Origin: Synechococcus sp. PROS-9-1
GTDB taxonomy: Bacteria > Cyanobacteriota > Cyanobacteriia > PCC-6307 > Cyanobiaceae
DNA: 64,000 bases
Assembly: GCF_014279775.1 (NCBI RefSeq)
Contig: NZ_CP047961.1
Span: 2,170,001 to 2,234,000, forward strand
Direction of reading: 5' to 3'
Part shown: positions 32,635 through 42,394 of the stretch, one piece after another
Layout: the number at the start of each line of letters is the position of its first letter
Numbering within the stretch: position 1 is the first letter of the stretch
The notes under the pieces: model-generated
What the model was told of the DNA's origin: nothing
Database searches by the model: none
What the model saw: the letters and a program-made list of their open reading frames with translations, nothing else
Program-made: the position numbers and the translations under genes

Positions 32635-33758
32635 GGCTGCACCTCATCATTGCCATCAACTTCAAGTTGCGGATACGTACCGATAGGCCGAGGAAAACCC
32701 ACACGAGTCATCAGATTCCTTGGACCTTCTCCACGGAACCAACCAATCACACCCTCAGGCAATGCCGTCACCACAAGAATGAACAACCCACCTTGGATAA
32801 ACAGCCAGCTCTGGGGCATGGCTTCGCTCACCAGGCTCTTGGCGTAGTTGATCGCAACCGCTCCGAGGATCGCGCCAACAAGGGTGCCGCGACCACCAAC
32901 AGCCACCCAAATCACCATCTCGATTGAGAACGGCACCGTCATGAATTGGGGGGACACAATTCCAGACTGAACGGTGTAAAGAGCTCCACCAATGCCAGCC
33001 AAACTGCCAGCAATGGCAAAAACTAACGTCTTAAACAACGTGGGGTTGTACCCCGCGAAGCGCAGGCGCGGTTCATCATCTCGAATGGCAATCAGCACAT
33101 CGCCAAAGCGACCACGCACCACCCAGCGCACAAACAGCCACATCAGGATCACCATCACAGCAGTGACCCAAAAAAAGCCACGCTGCATCTCCGCCGACCC
33201 CACCATCTGACCGAACAACTGGGTCACATCGGTCTTGAGTCCATTGGTTCCATTAATCAATTTCTGCTGACCGTTGAAGAAGTTAAAAAACACCAACAAC
33301 GCAGCTTGGGTAAGGATTGAGAAATAAACACCCTTAACGCGATTTCGAAAAACCAGGTTGCCAAGCAGGCCAGCCAACAGCCCAGGGACCAGCCAAATCG
33401 CCACCAGGGTGAACCATGGCGAATGGAACGGCTGCCAGAAAGCAGGTAGACGATCTACCCCATAGAGGGTGAAAAACTCAGGGATGCCGTTGAGTAAATC
33501 TCCCGAGCTGTTCAGCTGCAAGTACATCGCAGCCGCATATCCGCCGAGTGCAAAGAAAATGCCCTGGCCAAGGCTGAGCAGGCCTGTGAAACCCCAAATT
33601 AAATCGATGCCCAGAGCAACAATGGCCAACGCAAGGAAGCGGCCCAAAAGATTGAGTCGAAACACGGGCAGCACCGATGGTGCCGCCACGATTGCCGCAA
33701 TGATCAACACCCAGAGAATCACCAGGGGCCATCGGCGTTGTTGAAAAGCATTCATCAT
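32631..33758 (-). CDS. urtC: urea ABC transporter permease UrtC
   Basis: UrtC is one of two channel subunits, LivM-like. About 375 residues from the ATG at 33758 (MMNAFQQRRWPLV); the longer start at 33830 overlaps urtB by 68 bases. Many membrane segments; GLIWGFTGLLSLGQGIFFALGG and AIRDDEPRLRFAGYN are family marks. It sits 4 bases after urtB and overlaps urtD. Confidence 0.92.
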   Translation of the reverse strand: MMNAFQQRRWPLVILWVLIIAAIVAAPSVLPVFRLNLLGRFLALAIVALGIDLIWGFTGLLSLGQGIFFALGGYAAAMYLQLNSSGDLLNGIPEFFTLYGVDRLPAFWQPFHSPWFTLVAIWLVPGLLAGLLGNLVFRNRVKGVYFSILTQAALLVFFNFFNGQQKLINGTNGLKTDVTQLFGQMVGSAEMQRGFFWVTAVMVILMWLFVRWVVRGRFGDVLIAIRDDEPRLRFAGYNPTLFKTLVFAIAGSLAGIGGALYTVQSGIVSPQFMTVPFSIEMVIWVAVGGRGTLVGAILGAVAINYAKSLVSEAMPQSWLFIQGGLFILVVTALPEGVIGWFRGEGPRNLMTRVGFPRPIGTYPQLEVDGNDEVQP

Positions 33759-33762
33759 TGTT

Positions 33763-34917
33763 TTAAGCCTCCACCATGCGTCCCTTCTGCGGGAAGAGGC
33801 CCGCTGGACGGAACTGCAAGAACACCACAATCAAGGCGAACACCAAGACCTGAGCCATGCTGGTTGTGGCAAAAAAGGTCACAGTTCCAGCCAAAGGCGA
33901 CGGCATATCTGGCCAGATCGTGAGCAATCGTCCGGCCCCAATGAGGTCCGTTAACAAGCCGATCGCAAAGGAGGCAAGAACGGTGCCGAGCAGGTTGCCA
34001 ACACCTCCGAGCACCACAACCATGAAGCAGCCCACGATGTAAGAACCACCAACATTTGGGCCGACGGAACCTAAAAGTGACACCGCTACGCCAGCCACAC
34101 CGGCCAGGCCAGAGCCGATACCAAAGGTGAGCACGTCAACGGTGTCGGTAGGAATGCCAAGGCAATCACTCATCGAACGGTTCTGAGTTACGGCACGAAT
34201 GCGCATCCCCCAGACGCTTCGATTGAGGAACCATGTAACACCGACCACTGCGACGATCGTCATCACGATGATCACCAGGCGTGGAACCGGGAACGTGATA
34301 TCCATCCACTCGATGCCACCCCGCATCCACTTCGGTGCCGTGACGTCGACATTGCGGGATGTGGCCCGGGCAATGCGACTGATCTGCGACGCCAAAACAC
34401 CAGCAAGCAAGACACCGCCAAGGGCAGACACCGCCCAGGTGATGGCGCGGTTGATGCGTGCCCGAGCTCCTTCAAAAAACCGATGAGGCAGCACCAATGG
34501 CAAACCAAATCCGAGCACCAAAGCCAGGATCAGCCCAGCCGCATGCGCTAAAGGAACACTGCGAACAAACTGCTGCAAAATCAAACTCACACCCCAAGTA
34601 GCCAGCAACGTCTCCAACGGACTGCCATAAAGACGTCGAATTACTGTGCGTTCAAGAAGGATCCCAACGACTCCACTGACAACGAATGCCAAAGGAATTG
34701 CCACCAATACATAGAGGCCATAAATAGGTTGAAAAGCGGGAAGCTTGAAGACCATTTGCACCACGTAAGTGGTGTAAGCCCCAAGCATCATCAACTCACC
34801 ATGGGCAAGATTGATCACACCCATCAAACCAAAAACAATGGCCAATCCAAGAGCGGCCATCATCAGCACTGAGCCGATTGCGACACCATTGAAGAGGCTT
34901 TCTAGCAGCAGTTGCAC
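33763..34917 (-). CDS. urtB: urea ABC transporter permease UrtB
   Basis: UrtB is the second channel subunit, LivH-like. The 384-residue protein has about eight membrane segments, the GVINLAHGELMMLGAYTTYV segment near residue 33, and VTQNRSMSDCLGIPTDTVD, the cytoplasmic loop contacting the ATPase. A terminator-like hairpin lies between urtA and this gene (34950-34975). Confidence 0.93.
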   Translation of the reverse strand: MQLLLESLFNGVAIGSVLMMAALGLAIVFGLMGVINLAHGELMMLGAYTTYVVQMVFKLPAFQPIYGLYVLVAIPLAFVVSGVVGILLERTVIRRLYGSPLETLLATWGVSLILQQFVRSVPLAHAAGLILALVLGFGLPLVLPHRFFEGARARINRAITWAVSALGGVLLAGVLASQISRIARATSRNVDVTAPKWMRGGIEWMDITFPVPRLVIIVMTIVAVVGVTWFLNRSVWGMRIRAVTQNRSMSDCLGIPTDTVDVLTFGIGSGLAGVAGVAVSLLGSVGPNVGGSYIVGCFMVVVLGGVGNLLGTVLASFAIGLLTDLIGAGRLLTIWPDMPSPLAGTVTFFATTSMAQVLVFALIVVFLQFRPAGLFPQKGRMVEA

Positions 34918-34933
34918 GAGCTGAAATCAAGGA

Positions 34934-34975
34934 CAAAAAAACAACAAAAGGAGGAGTCCGTAACCGAACTCCTCC
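34934..34975 (-). terminator. terminator-like hairpin between urtA and urtB
   Basis: On the minus strand, GGAGGAGT (34975-34968) pairs with ACTCCTCC (34957-34950), and 16 bases rich in T follow. This is a strong intrinsic terminator shape downstream of urtA. It would let urtA be made in excess over the membrane and ATPase subunits, as is normal for binding proteins. Confidence 0.8.
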
Positions 34976-35015
34976 CTTGAATCACAAGAAGATCAAGATA
35001 TCTGAGATACAGAGA

Positions 35016-36311
35016 TCAGAGCTTGTACTTGCCACCTTTTGATGCATCAGTCCAATCACAGGCATAGCCTTTGGAATCTGGGTGAATTTGGTTCCAAGCC
35101 TGTGGTGCAATAGGTCCATCGGTCTCCTCGAGGATGTCGAACTGACCATCAGCTGTGATTTGACCGATACGGACAGTCTGAGACAAGTGATGGTTTGGCA
35201 TCACTTCCACAGGACCCTGCGGTGCATCAAAGGTGATGCCCACGAGAGCTTCACGAACCTTGTTGTCATCGAAGGAGTTGGCCTTCTCGACAGCTGCTTT
35301 CCACAGATAAACCATGTTGTAGGCCGACTCCTGAGGGTCAGCGACCTGGCGGTCTTCACCATATTTAGCCTTGAAGTCTGCAGCAAACTTCTTGGATGCA
35401 GGGGTGTCGATCGACATCATGTAGTTCCAAGCGCCGTAATGGCCTTCCAGGAACTCAGATCCAATCGTGCTGATCTCTTCTTCCGCAATGGAGTAGTTCA
35501 TCACGTAGTAGCCGTTGGCTGGTGTGATGCCAGCGTCCTGGATCTGCTTAAAGAAGGCGACGTTCTGGTCACCATTCAGGGTGTTGATGATGACACCGCC
35601 GTCAGGCAAAGCCTTTTTGATTTTGGCGATGATCGGTGCAACTTCTGTATTACCGAGTGGAAGGTAGTCCTCACCGACAACGGTTCCACCAAGCTGCTCA
35701 ACTTGGGATTTAGTAATCGTGTTGGACGTCCGTGGGAAGACGTAATCAGAACCAACTAAGAAGAAAGGCTTGCCAGCGGCAGGCGACTTCTCATACATAA
35801 ATTTGGTTGCGGGCTCCGACTGCTGGTTCGGAGTCGCTCCGGTGTAGAAGATGTTGTTAGAACACTCCTGTGCTTCGTACTGAATCGGGTAGTAGAGGAA
35901 AGCATCCTTCGATTCGTAAACCGGAAGCATTGCCTTGCGGCTAGCAGAGGTCCAGCCACCGAAAACAACAGGTACTTCGTCCTGATCGATGAGTTTTTTG
36001 GACTTCTCAGCGAAAGTGGGCCAATCAGAGGCACCGTCTTCGACGATGTAGTCAATTTTGTACTTCTTGCCATCAACTTCCACACCACCGGCTGCATTGA
36101 TTTCATCAATGGCCATCTTTTCTGTATCCACCAAGGTGGACTCAGAAATCGCCATGGTGCCCGTCAAGGAATGGAGGATCCCGACAGTGACGTTGTCGTC
36201 ATATTCGACGTTGGAGGCCTTCTCATCGCCACCACCGCACGCAGTGACGGCCAGACCCAGCGACGCTGCGGCCATGCCGGCAAATAGACGCTTGGACAAT
36301 GATGAACTCAT
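35016..36311 (-). CDS. urtA: urea ABC transporter substrate-binding lipoprotein UrtA
   Basis: UrtA captures urea outside the inner membrane. About 431 residues with a lipoprotein signal (MSSSLSKRLFAGMAAASLG, then LAVTAC, lipobox Cys near residue 25). VGILHSLTGTMAISES and EINAAGGVEV are typical of the amide/urea-binding family, and FGGWTSASRKAMLPVYE follows. I start at 36311, which gives a normal signal; 36326 adds 5 residues. A candidate NtcA box and -10 lie upstream. Confidence 0.95.
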   Translation of the reverse strand: MSSSLSKRLFAGMAAASLGLAVTACGGGDEKASNVEYDDNVTVGILHSLTGTMAISESTLVDTEKMAIDEINAAGGVEVDGKKYKIDYIVEDGASDWPTFAEKSKKLIDQDEVPVVFGGWTSASRKAMLPVYESKDAFLYYPIQYEAQECSNNIFYTGATPNQQSEPATKFMYEKSPAAGKPFFLVGSDYVFPRTSNTITKSQVEQLGGTVVGEDYLPLGNTEVAPIIAKIKKALPDGGVIINTLNGDQNVAFFKQIQDAGITPANGYYVMNYSIAEEEISTIGSEFLEGHYGAWNYMMSIDTPASKKFAADFKAKYGEDRQVADPQESAYNMVYLWKAAVEKANSFDDNKVREALVGITFDAPQGPVEVMPNHHLSQTVRIGQITADGQFDILEETDGPIAPQAWNQIHPDSKGYACDWTDASKGGKYKL

Positions 36312-36356
36312 GAGTACCGAAAACAAGTGAAACGGCGCTTAAACGCCGGAGAACGA

Positions 36357-36399
36357 AAGGTACAGATCAAGAGCAAGGGGTTCCTGTATCAATCGGGAC
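36357..36399 (-). promoter_or_regulatory. candidate NtcA-activated promoter of urtA
   Basis: On the minus strand GTC-CCGATTGA-TAC (36399-36386, one mismatch from GTA-N8-TAC) is followed after exactly 23 bases by TACCTT (36362-36357), matching the NtcA -10 pattern TANNNT. The classical spacing is 22-23 bases. Transcription would start near 36350, about 40 bases before the urtA start codon. Confidence 0.6.
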
Positions 36400-36428
36400 A
36401 ATTTGGCCGGTAAACACCTAAATACGCT

Positions 36429-37031
36429 TCACTTTGGTAGCTGTTGCAACACAAACGCTTCCACGCGATCGAGTCCTTCCCCAGTTCGAAGATTGGTAAA
36501 GCACCAGGGTCGATCCCCCCGCATCCTCAGCGTGTCCTGTTCCATGACTGCTAGATCGGCACCAACGAGAGGAGCCAGATCAATCTTGTTAATCACCAAT
36601 AAATCCGACCGTGTAATTCCTGGGCCACCCTTACGTGGAATCTTGTCCCCAGCCGCTACATCAATCACATAGAGACAAAGGTCCACTAATTCGGGACTAA
36701 AGCTGGCCGCAAGATTGTCGCCACCGCTTTCAACCATCACCAGATCAAGCCCAGGGAACTGACGCTCCAGGTCACTCACAGCAGCTCGGTTGATGGAGCA
36801 GTCTTCTCGTATCGCCGTATGGGGGCACCCCCCGGTTTCAACACCACGGATCCGCTCCGGCTCCAACACACCTGAGCGCGTCAGGAATTGGGCATCCTCT
36901 TGCGTATAGATGTCATTGGTCACTACCGCTAATTGCAGGCGATCGCGCAATCTCCTGCAGAGCGCTTCCACGAGCGCTGTCTTGCCAGAGCCCACCGGAC
37001 CGGCGACGCCAAGCCTGAGTTTGCTGCTCAT
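36429..37031 (-). CDS. ureG: urease accessory GTPase UreG
   Basis: UreG hydrolyses GTP to drive nickel insertion into urease. The 200-residue protein has the P-loop [14 protein letters not shown] (about 11-24), the [15 protein letters not shown] nickel-binding CPH motif (about 65-79), and [15 protein letters not shown] for guanine recognition. It overlaps ureF at the start codon by one base. Confidence 0.95.
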   Translation of the reverse strand: MSSKLRLGVAGPVGSGKTALVEALCRRLRDRLQLAVVTNDIYTQEDAQFLTRSGVLEPERIRGVETGGCPHTAIREDCSINRAAVSDLERQFPGLDLVMVESGGDNLAASFSPELVDLCLYVIDVAAGDKIPRKGGPGITRSDLLVINKIDLAPLVGADLAVMEQDTLRMRGDRPWCFTNLRTGEGLDRVEAFVLQQLPK

Positions 37032-37699
37032 CAGCTCCGGAACAATCGTGAATACAACTCAGCATGAGCCAACTGGGCGAGCCCTGCACCAGCACCACCA
37101 CTCCAAAGTGCCTTCGGATCCTGAGCTCTCAAAACAAGAGCCTGTGAACTGATCATCGGCATCAATTGCTTCTGGATCCTTTGAGCCGTGGTGGGGCCAA
37201 TTGGAACTAAGCGGACCGCTGCACTGAGCTGATTCGCAACCCAGCCATACAAATAACCCTCAACCATCTCCAGCTCAGAAATCTTCAAGGAAAGGGCTGC
37301 CCACGCCCAGGCCGCGGGCCAAGCCAGAACCACTGGTTGAGGCAATGGATGTCCAAGATCAGCCATCAACTCCAGCAATGAACCGCCCATCTGTGTTTGC
37401 TGGGCACGCATCTCAGCCGACTCCCTCACAGCCAGCAACCAGCCATCCAAAGAGATCAAGTCGCTGGGCATCACTGACCGTTCTTCCTCCCAGCTTTGAA
37501 GTTGAACGCGCAATGGATTTAACGCCGCAGCCTCCAACCTCAGTGCACCCCTCTGAAGCTCAGCTTCAATCCAATGTTGAAGATCGCATGCATCGATCAG
37601 AGAACCGTTTTGGATCAAAACTTCAAGACCCTCGGAATAACTGAATGCACCAACGGGCAAGGCAGGACTCACCAACTGCAGTAATGCAAGCGATGTCAT
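37031..37699 (-). CDS. ureF: urease accessory protein UreF
   Basis: UreF binds UreD and UreG and controls GTP hydrolysis during nickel loading. The 222-residue protein has the family start [20 protein letters not shown] (about 6-25) and the end [21 protein letters not shown]. All-helical. It overlaps ureE by 4 bases and ureG by one. Confidence 0.9.
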   Translation of the reverse strand: MTSLALLQLVSPALPVGAFSYSEGLEVLIQNGSLIDACDLQHWIEAELQRGALRLEAAALNPLRVQLQSWEEERSVMPSDLISLDGWLLAVRESAEMRAQQTQMGGSLLELMADLGHPLPQPVVLAWPAAWAWAALSLKISELEMVEGYLYGWVANQLSAAVRLVPIGPTTAQRIQKQLMPMISSQALVLRAQDPKALWSGGAGAGLAQLAHAELYSRLFRS

Positions 37700-38175
37700 G
37701 AGTGCTGATGACCGATATAGGCACCGCCTTCAGGCATGAATGGACGACAGCACCGTGTCACCTTCAATCCACGACCGTTGAGCATGGTGGCGAGCACGGA
37801 GTCATCGAGCAACAACAGCTCATGCTCATGCAACTCAAGAGCCACATGGCGATTTCCTAGGTGATAAGCAGCCTCAAGCAATGCCAACGGCGTTGCTGCC
37901 TCCACTCGCAACAACTCCTCAGGAGCAGCGGTAACCAGCACATGCAGCTGCTCATGCGAATCGGTAAGGCGATCACCAGGCATCAAGGCGCGCTCGCGCG
38001 GCAACTGCAACAACACCTCTCGACCACAGGCTGTGCGACGACGGCCACGCAGCACCGTGCGCTGGTGGGCGCTCAGCGGCAACTCCATCACCGAGAGGCT
38101 GCCGTTGGGCGATAACTCCTCAGACCTGAGGCGATGGTCCAAAACGATCAAGCCAACATCCAAGGGTTTAGACAA
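37696..38175 (-). CDS. ureE: urease nickel metallochaperone UreE
   Basis: UreE carries nickel to the apo-urease. The 159-residue protein has the DHRLRSEELSP N-terminal domain and the GNRHVALELHEHELLLLDD nickel-binding region (GNRH, about 107-110). The C-terminus ends GHQHS and lacks a long His tail seen in some bacteria. It is divergent from ureD; the 97-base gap holds a perfect NtcA box. Confidence 0.9.
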   Translation of the reverse strand: MSKPLDVGLIVLDHRLRSEELSPNGSLSVMELPLSAHQRTVLRGRRRTACGREVLLQLPRERALMPGDRLTDSHEQLHVLVTAAPEELLRVEAATPLALLEAAYHLGNRHVALELHEHELLLLDDSVLATMLNGRGLKVTRCCRPFMPEGGAYIGHQHS

Positions 38176-38224
38176 CCAACAAGATCACACAACAAAGACT
38201 GCCCAAACAGCACACCATCGTTTG

Positions 38225-38238
38225 GTAGTGCTTGCTAC
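38225..38238. promoter_or_regulatory. perfect NtcA-type box in the ureE/ureD divergent region
   Basis: GTA-GTGCTTGC-TAC fits the NtcA consensus GTA-N8-TAC without mismatch. It is 51 bases upstream of ureE and 34 bases before the ureD ATG. I did not find a well-spaced TANNNT on either side, so its exact target is open. Confidence 0.65.
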
Positions 38239-38272
38239 AGAGCTGAGGAGTGTTGGCGTCGAGCGTGCCTCC

Positions 38273-39178
38273 ATGCATCGACTTGATCCATGGCACGGCA
38301 CCTGCAACTTGCAGTTTTTTGCAGGCAGCAGCGGCAGTCAGCATCAAGGGGGCTGCACCGCTCCCCTGAAATTGATGCGCGCCGAGCGTGGAGAGAACGG
38401 GCGTTGCGAGCTGCCACTGCTTCACACCGCTGGTGGCCTCGTGGGGGGAGACCAATTGAGCATCAACCTGACGTTGAAACGAGATAGTCGCTGCCTGATC
38501 ACCAGCGTGGCCGCTCAAAAGGTTTATGGATCAGTAGGTCGCAGCAAGCTCAACCCCCAGGGAGCTTGGGCCCATCAAAACGTGAAGGCGAACCTTGATG
38601 CAGGGAGTGATTTGGAGTGGCTTCCCCAAGAGCTTGTGCTCTATGCGGACGCACTATTTGAGCAAAACCTAAGCATCACGTTGCCGTTAAATGGCTCGTT
38701 TCTCAGCGCGGAAATCGTACGTCTGGGGCGCACTGCCGCAAACGAAACATTGGGGAAGGGCCGCTGGAGATCAAGTATTGAGCTCCAACGCCGAACGCCT
38801 GAGGGAAGACGCTGGGAACTCGTTGACAGACTGGAAATCAGCGACGAAGCGCTGAATGGGGTCCATGGACTAAATCAGCAACCCGTCTTTGGCACCTTGG
38901 TTTGGGCGGCACCCTTCCCTCTCCAAACAGAAAGGATCAACACCCTCCTCGATGCGGTTCGGGAGGATCGCAAGGAACTCGAAGGAAGCATGCATTGCGG
39001 CGTTCTCCCCCAGGGCCTGATCGCCCGTTACAGCGGTTTATCAAGCCGTGATGCCCGTTTCTGGTTCAGCAGAATCTGGGCTCGAACCCGTCAGGAACGA
39101 GACCTGGCAGCGCCACAGATTCCCAGGGTCTGGCCTTTGCAAGAGCATCCATTGAGGCCAGCAGAAGGTTCATTCTGA
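38273..39178 (+). CDS. ureD: urease accessory protein UreD
   Basis: UreD scaffolds the UreF-UreG complex onto apo-urease. About 301 residues from the ATG at 38273 (MHRLDPWHGTCNLQF); an upstream GTG at 38228 would put the NtcA box inside the gene. Family features are TAGGLVGGDQL, AAQKVYGSVG, LVLYADALFEQNL and FGTLVWAAP. The last codons lie in a perfect 17-bp stem with the ureD-ureA spacer. Confidence 0.9.
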   Translation: MHRLDPWHGTCNLQFFAGSSGSQHQGGCTAPLKLMRAERGENGRCELPLLHTAGGLVGGDQLSINLTLKRDSRCLITSVAAQKVYGSVGRSKLNPQGAWAHQNVKANLDAGSDLEWLPQELVLYADALFEQNLSITLPLNGSFLSAEIVRLGRTAANETLGKGRWRSSIELQRRTPEGRRWELVDRLEISDEALNGVHGLNQQPVFGTLVWAAPFPLQTERINTLLDAVREDRKELEGSMHCGVLPQGLIARYSGLSSRDARFWFSRIWARTRQERDLAAPQIPRVWPLQEHPLRPAEGSF

Positions 39179-39192
39179 ACCTTCTGCTGGCC
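39156..39192. repeat. perfect 17-bp hairpin over the ureD stop codon
   Basis: Arms 39156-39172 (GGCCAGCAGAAGGTTCA) and 39176-39192 (TGAACCTTCTGCTGGCC) pair perfectly, leaving a TTC loop. The TGA of ureD starts the right arm. No T-run follows, so it is not a typical terminator; processing, stability or translational coupling to ureA are possible. Confidence 0.85.
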
Positions 39193-39228
39193 CAGAGAGA
39201 GAGAAACTAAAGTCAGTGCAAGGTCACC

Positions 39229-39531
39229 ATGCACCTCAGCCCTCAGGAAAAAGACAAACTGCTGATCGTTACCGCCGCCCTCCTGGCGGAACGTCGTCTC
39301 AACCGTGGACTCAAGCTCAACCACCCTGAAGCCGTAGCTTTGCTCAGTTTTTTGGTCCTTGAAGGAGCCAGAGATGGCAAGAGTGTGGCCGACTTAATGC
39401 AAGAAGGCAGCACATGGCTGAGACGCGACCAAGTGATGGAAGGAATTCCAGAACTCGTTAACGAGGTTCAAATCGAGGCGGTTTTTCAGGACGGAACCAA
39501 GCTTGTGACCTTGCATGATCCGATTCGCTGA
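39229..39531 (+). CDS. ureA: urease gamma subunit UreA
   Basis: The smallest structural subunit of urease, 100 residues, helical. Marks are [20 protein letters not shown] (about 3-22), [15 protein letters not shown] and [20 protein letters not shown] at the end. It is followed after 12 bases by ureB. The ureD-ureA hairpin precedes it by 36 bases. Confidence 0.97.
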   Translation: MHLSPQEKDKLLIVTAALLAERRLNRGLKLNHPEAVALLSFLVLEGARDGKSVADLMQEGSTWLRRDQVMEGIPELVNEVQIEAVFQDGTKLVTLHDPIR

Positions 39532-39543
39532 GGCTTCCTCTGA

Positions 39544-39864
39544 ATGGCACTCCTGATCCCCGGTGAACTGCTAGCCGAACCCGGTGAGCTTGAACTCAAC
39601 GCCAACAGAGAGGTCACAACCCTCACCGTTGCCAACAGTGGCGACCGCCCCGTGCAGGTGGGATCCCACTTTCATTTCCAAGAAGCCAATGCTGCCCTGA
39701 TCTTTGACCGTGACGCTGCACGCGGCCAAAGGCTTGACATTCCAGCTGGTACGGCCATTCGCTTCGAGCCCGGTGACAACCGCGACGTGAATCTGATCCC
39801 ATTTTCTGGAGCACGCCGCGTGGTCGGCTTCAACGGACACATCAACGGACCCCTCGACGCCTGA
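39544..39864 (+). CDS. ureB: urease beta subunit UreB
   Basis: Structural subunit, 106 residues, all-beta. Marks are [16 protein letters not shown] (about 4-19), [17 protein letters not shown] (HFHF with the conserved His) and [11 protein letters not shown] at the end. It lies 12 bases after ureA and 3 bases before ureC. Confidence 0.97.
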   Translation: MALLIPGELLAEPGELELNANREVTTLTVANSGDRPVQVGSHFHFQEANAALIFDRDAARGQRLDIPAGTAIRFEPGDNRDVNLIPFSGARRVVGFNGHINGPLDA

Positions 39865-39867
39865 TTC

Positions 39868-41577
39868 ATGCCCTACCGCATCTCCCGCCAGGCCTACGCC
39901 GAAACCTATGGGCCAACCACTGGAGACCGCATTCGTTTAGCGGACACCGAACTCATCCTTGAAGTGGAGAAGGACTTCACCACCTACGGCGATGAGGTGA
40001 AATTCGGCGGCGGAAAGGTGATTCGAGATGGGATGGGCCAATCCCAAACCTCCCGGGCTGACGGCGCCGTTGACACCGTGATTACCAATGCCCTCATTCT
40101 TGATTGGTGGGGCATCGTCAAGGCCGATATCGGCCTCAGGGATGGCCGCATCGTTGGCATCGGCAAGGCCGGCAACCCCGACATCCAGGAAGGCGTCACC
40201 ATCGTGATTGGACCCGGCACCGAAGCGATTGCTGGTGAAGGGCACATCCTCACCGCTGGTGGCATTGACACGCACATCCATTTCATCTGCCCCCAACAGA
40301 TCGAAACAGCCCTAGCCAGTGGTGTGACCACCTTGATGGGCGGCGGCACCGGACCGGCCACAGGGACCAATGCAACCACATGCACCCCTGGTGCATTTCA
40401 TATCAGCCGAATGCTCCAGGCCGCCGAGGGGCTGCCCGTCAACCTGGGATTTTTCGGAAAAGGAAATGCCAGCACCCCTGAAGCCCTAGAAGAGCAAGTG
40501 CGCGCTGGTGCCTGTGGACTGAAGCTTCATGAGGATTGGGGCACGACACCTGCCGCCATTGATGCCTGCCTGTCGGTAGCCGATCAAATGGATGTGCAGG
40601 TTTGCATCCATACCGACACGCTCAACGAAGCCGGCTTCGTTGAAGACACCATCGCCGCGATCAAAGGCCGCACGATTCATACCTTTCACACTGAAGGGGC
40701 TGGCGGCGGCCATGCACCAGACATCATCAAAATCTGCGGCGAAGCGAACGTGCTTCCCAGCAGCACGAACCCCACCCGGCCCTACACCCGCAACACACTC
40801 GAAGAACACCTCGACATGTTGATGGTGTGCCATCACCTTGATCCCAAAATCCCAGAAGACGTGGCCTTTGCGGAATCACGCATCCGCCGCGAAACCATTG
40901 CTGCTGAAGACATCCTTCACGACCTCGGCGCCTTCTCGATCATCGCCAGCGACTCCCAAGCGATGGGACGGGTGGGAGAGGTGATCACACGCACCTTCCA
41001 GACCGCCCACAAAATGAAGGTTCAACGCGGAGCCTTACCCGAGGACTCAAGCCGAAACGACAACCACCGCCTAAAGCGCTACATCGCAAAGGTCACGATC
41101 AATCCAGCAATCGCCCATGGCATCAGCAGTCAGGTGGGGTCTGTGGAGACAGGCAAACTCGCCGATCTGGTGCTCTGGAAACCAGGATTCTTTGGCATAC
41201 GACCTCAACTCGTTGTGAAAGGCGGTTCGATCGTCTGGGCCCAAATGGGTGATGCCAATGCCTCAATCCCCACGCCAGGTCCTGTGCATGGGCGACCAAT
41301 GTTTGCAGCCTTCGGCAAAGCCCTTGCGCCCAGTTGCCTCACCTTCATGAGCGATGCAGCCATGAACGACAACATCCAAAGCAAACTCGGGCTGGAACGC
41401 ACCTGTATCGCCGTAGAACACACCCGCAACGTGGGCAAAAGTGCACTCAAACTCAATTCAGCCCTACCCAACATCAGCGTGGATCCGCAGACCTATGAGG
41501 TATTTGCCGACGGTGAACTACTCACCTGCGAACCAGCAGAGGTGTTGCCCCTCGCCCAGCGTTATCTGCTGCTGTGA
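39868..41577 (+). CDS. ureC: urease alpha subunit UreC
   Basis: The catalytic subunit, which splits urea to ammonia and carbamate with two nickel ions. At 569 residues it has the expected length. Visible active-site pieces: [12 protein letters not shown] (His ligands, about 133), [11 protein letters not shown] with the carbamylated Lys (about 219), [48 protein letters not shown] (flap with catalytic His) and [13 protein letters not shown] (Asp ligand). It overlaps the next gene by 4 bases. Confidence 0.98.
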   Translation: MPYRISRQAYAETYGPTTGDRIRLADTELILEVEKDFTTYGDEVKFGGGKVIRDGMGQSQTSRADGAVDTVITNALILDWWGIVKADIGLRDGRIVGIGKAGNPDIQEGVTIVIGPGTEAIAGEGHILTAGGIDTHIHFICPQQIETALASGVTTLMGGGTGPATGTNATTCTPGAFHISRMLQAAEGLPVNLGFFGKGNASTPEALEEQVRAGACGLKLHEDWGTTPAAIDACLSVADQMDVQVCIHTDTLNEAGFVEDTIAAIKGRTIHTFHTEGAGGGHAPDIIKICGEANVLPSSTNPTRPYTRNTLEEHLDMLMVCHHLDPKIPEDVAFAESRIRRETIAAEDILHDLGAFSIIASDSQAMGRVGEVITRTFQTAHKMKVQRGALPEDSSRNDNHRLKRYIAKVTINPAIAHGISSQVGSVETGKLADLVLWKPGFFGIRPQLVVKGGSIVWAQMGDANASIPTPGPVHGRPMFAAFGKALAPSCLTFMSDAAMNDNIQSKLGLERTCIAVEHTRNVGKSALKLNSALPNISVDPQTYEVFADGELLTCEPAEVLPLAQRYLLL

Positions 41578-42329
41578 CCACCACCCTGTTGGTGATCCAG
41601 CACGTTGATCGCGAGGGAGCTGACTTGATTGGCACCATCGCCGACGAGCGGGGAATGACGATCAAAATCCTGCGACCAAACCGAGGCGATACCCTCCCCG
41701 ATCCCAGCACCTGCCCAAACACAATCGCATTGGTGCTGGGGGGGCCGATGGGGGTGAACGATCGCCACCGATCCAACCTGACCTGGCTTCAAAGCGAACT
41801 TGATTGGCTGGTGGAATGGCACCGACAGAGGAAACCGGTCATCGGCATCTGCCTCGGAGCGCAACTGCTGGCCGTTGCAGCGGGAGGAACCGTTGAACCG
41901 CTGCAGGTTGGAGAGCCACCCCAACCGCTGCTGGAAGTGGGCATCGGTGCGATCCACTGGGTGGTCGATCCAAGCGACGATCCCTCGCTGCGGGGGCTCC
42001 ACGCCAGCGAGCCGGTGCTGCATTGGCATGGCGACCGTATTCGCCTACCTAAGGAGGCCAGCCTGCTGGGCTCATCTCTGCACTGCCCAGAACAACTCTT
42101 CCGAATCGGCGACCATGCCGCAGGAGTGCAGTGCCACTGGGAGGTCACCGCAGAATCACTGAAGCGCTGGATCGCTGATGACCAGGACTACGTGGTGGGC
42201 GCCCTAGGCCGCGATGGCCCTGCCCTACTGAGGCAACAGTGGACCACCATCGGAGCAACGGTTGAACGCCGCGGCCGGATTGCCATGGGTCAAATCCTGA
42301 CGGACTTAACGAACCAGCTCCATACATAA
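41574..42329 (+). CDS. class I glutamine amidotransferase-like protein
   Basis: A 251-residue GATase1 protein: [13 protein letters not shown], then the nucleophile Cys in [10 protein letters not shown] (about 98), and the His of HWHGDRI (about 155). No synthase domain follows, so it stands alone. Its GTG start overlaps the ureC stop (GTGA), placing it firmly in the urease operon. Free-standing enzymes of this group include gamma-glutamyl hydrolase-like and GMP-synthase-like proteins; the substrate is not known. Confidence 0.8.
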   Translation: MTTTLLVIQHVDREGADLIGTIADERGMTIKILRPNRGDTLPDPSTCPNTIALVLGGPMGVNDRHRSNLTWLQSELDWLVEWHRQRKPVIGICLGAQLLAVAAGGTVEPLQVGEPPQPLLEVGIGAIHWVVDPSDDPSLRGLHASEPVLHWHGDRIRLPKEASLLGSSLHCPEQLFRIGDHAAGVQCHWEVTAESLKRWIADDQDYVVGALGRDGPALLRQQWTTIGATVERRGRIAMGQILTDLTNQLHT

Positions 42330-42394
42330 AACAAGACGTTTTCATAACTTTGTATCGAAGCAAACGCCAAAGATCTGGTGAGATTCGAATACTT

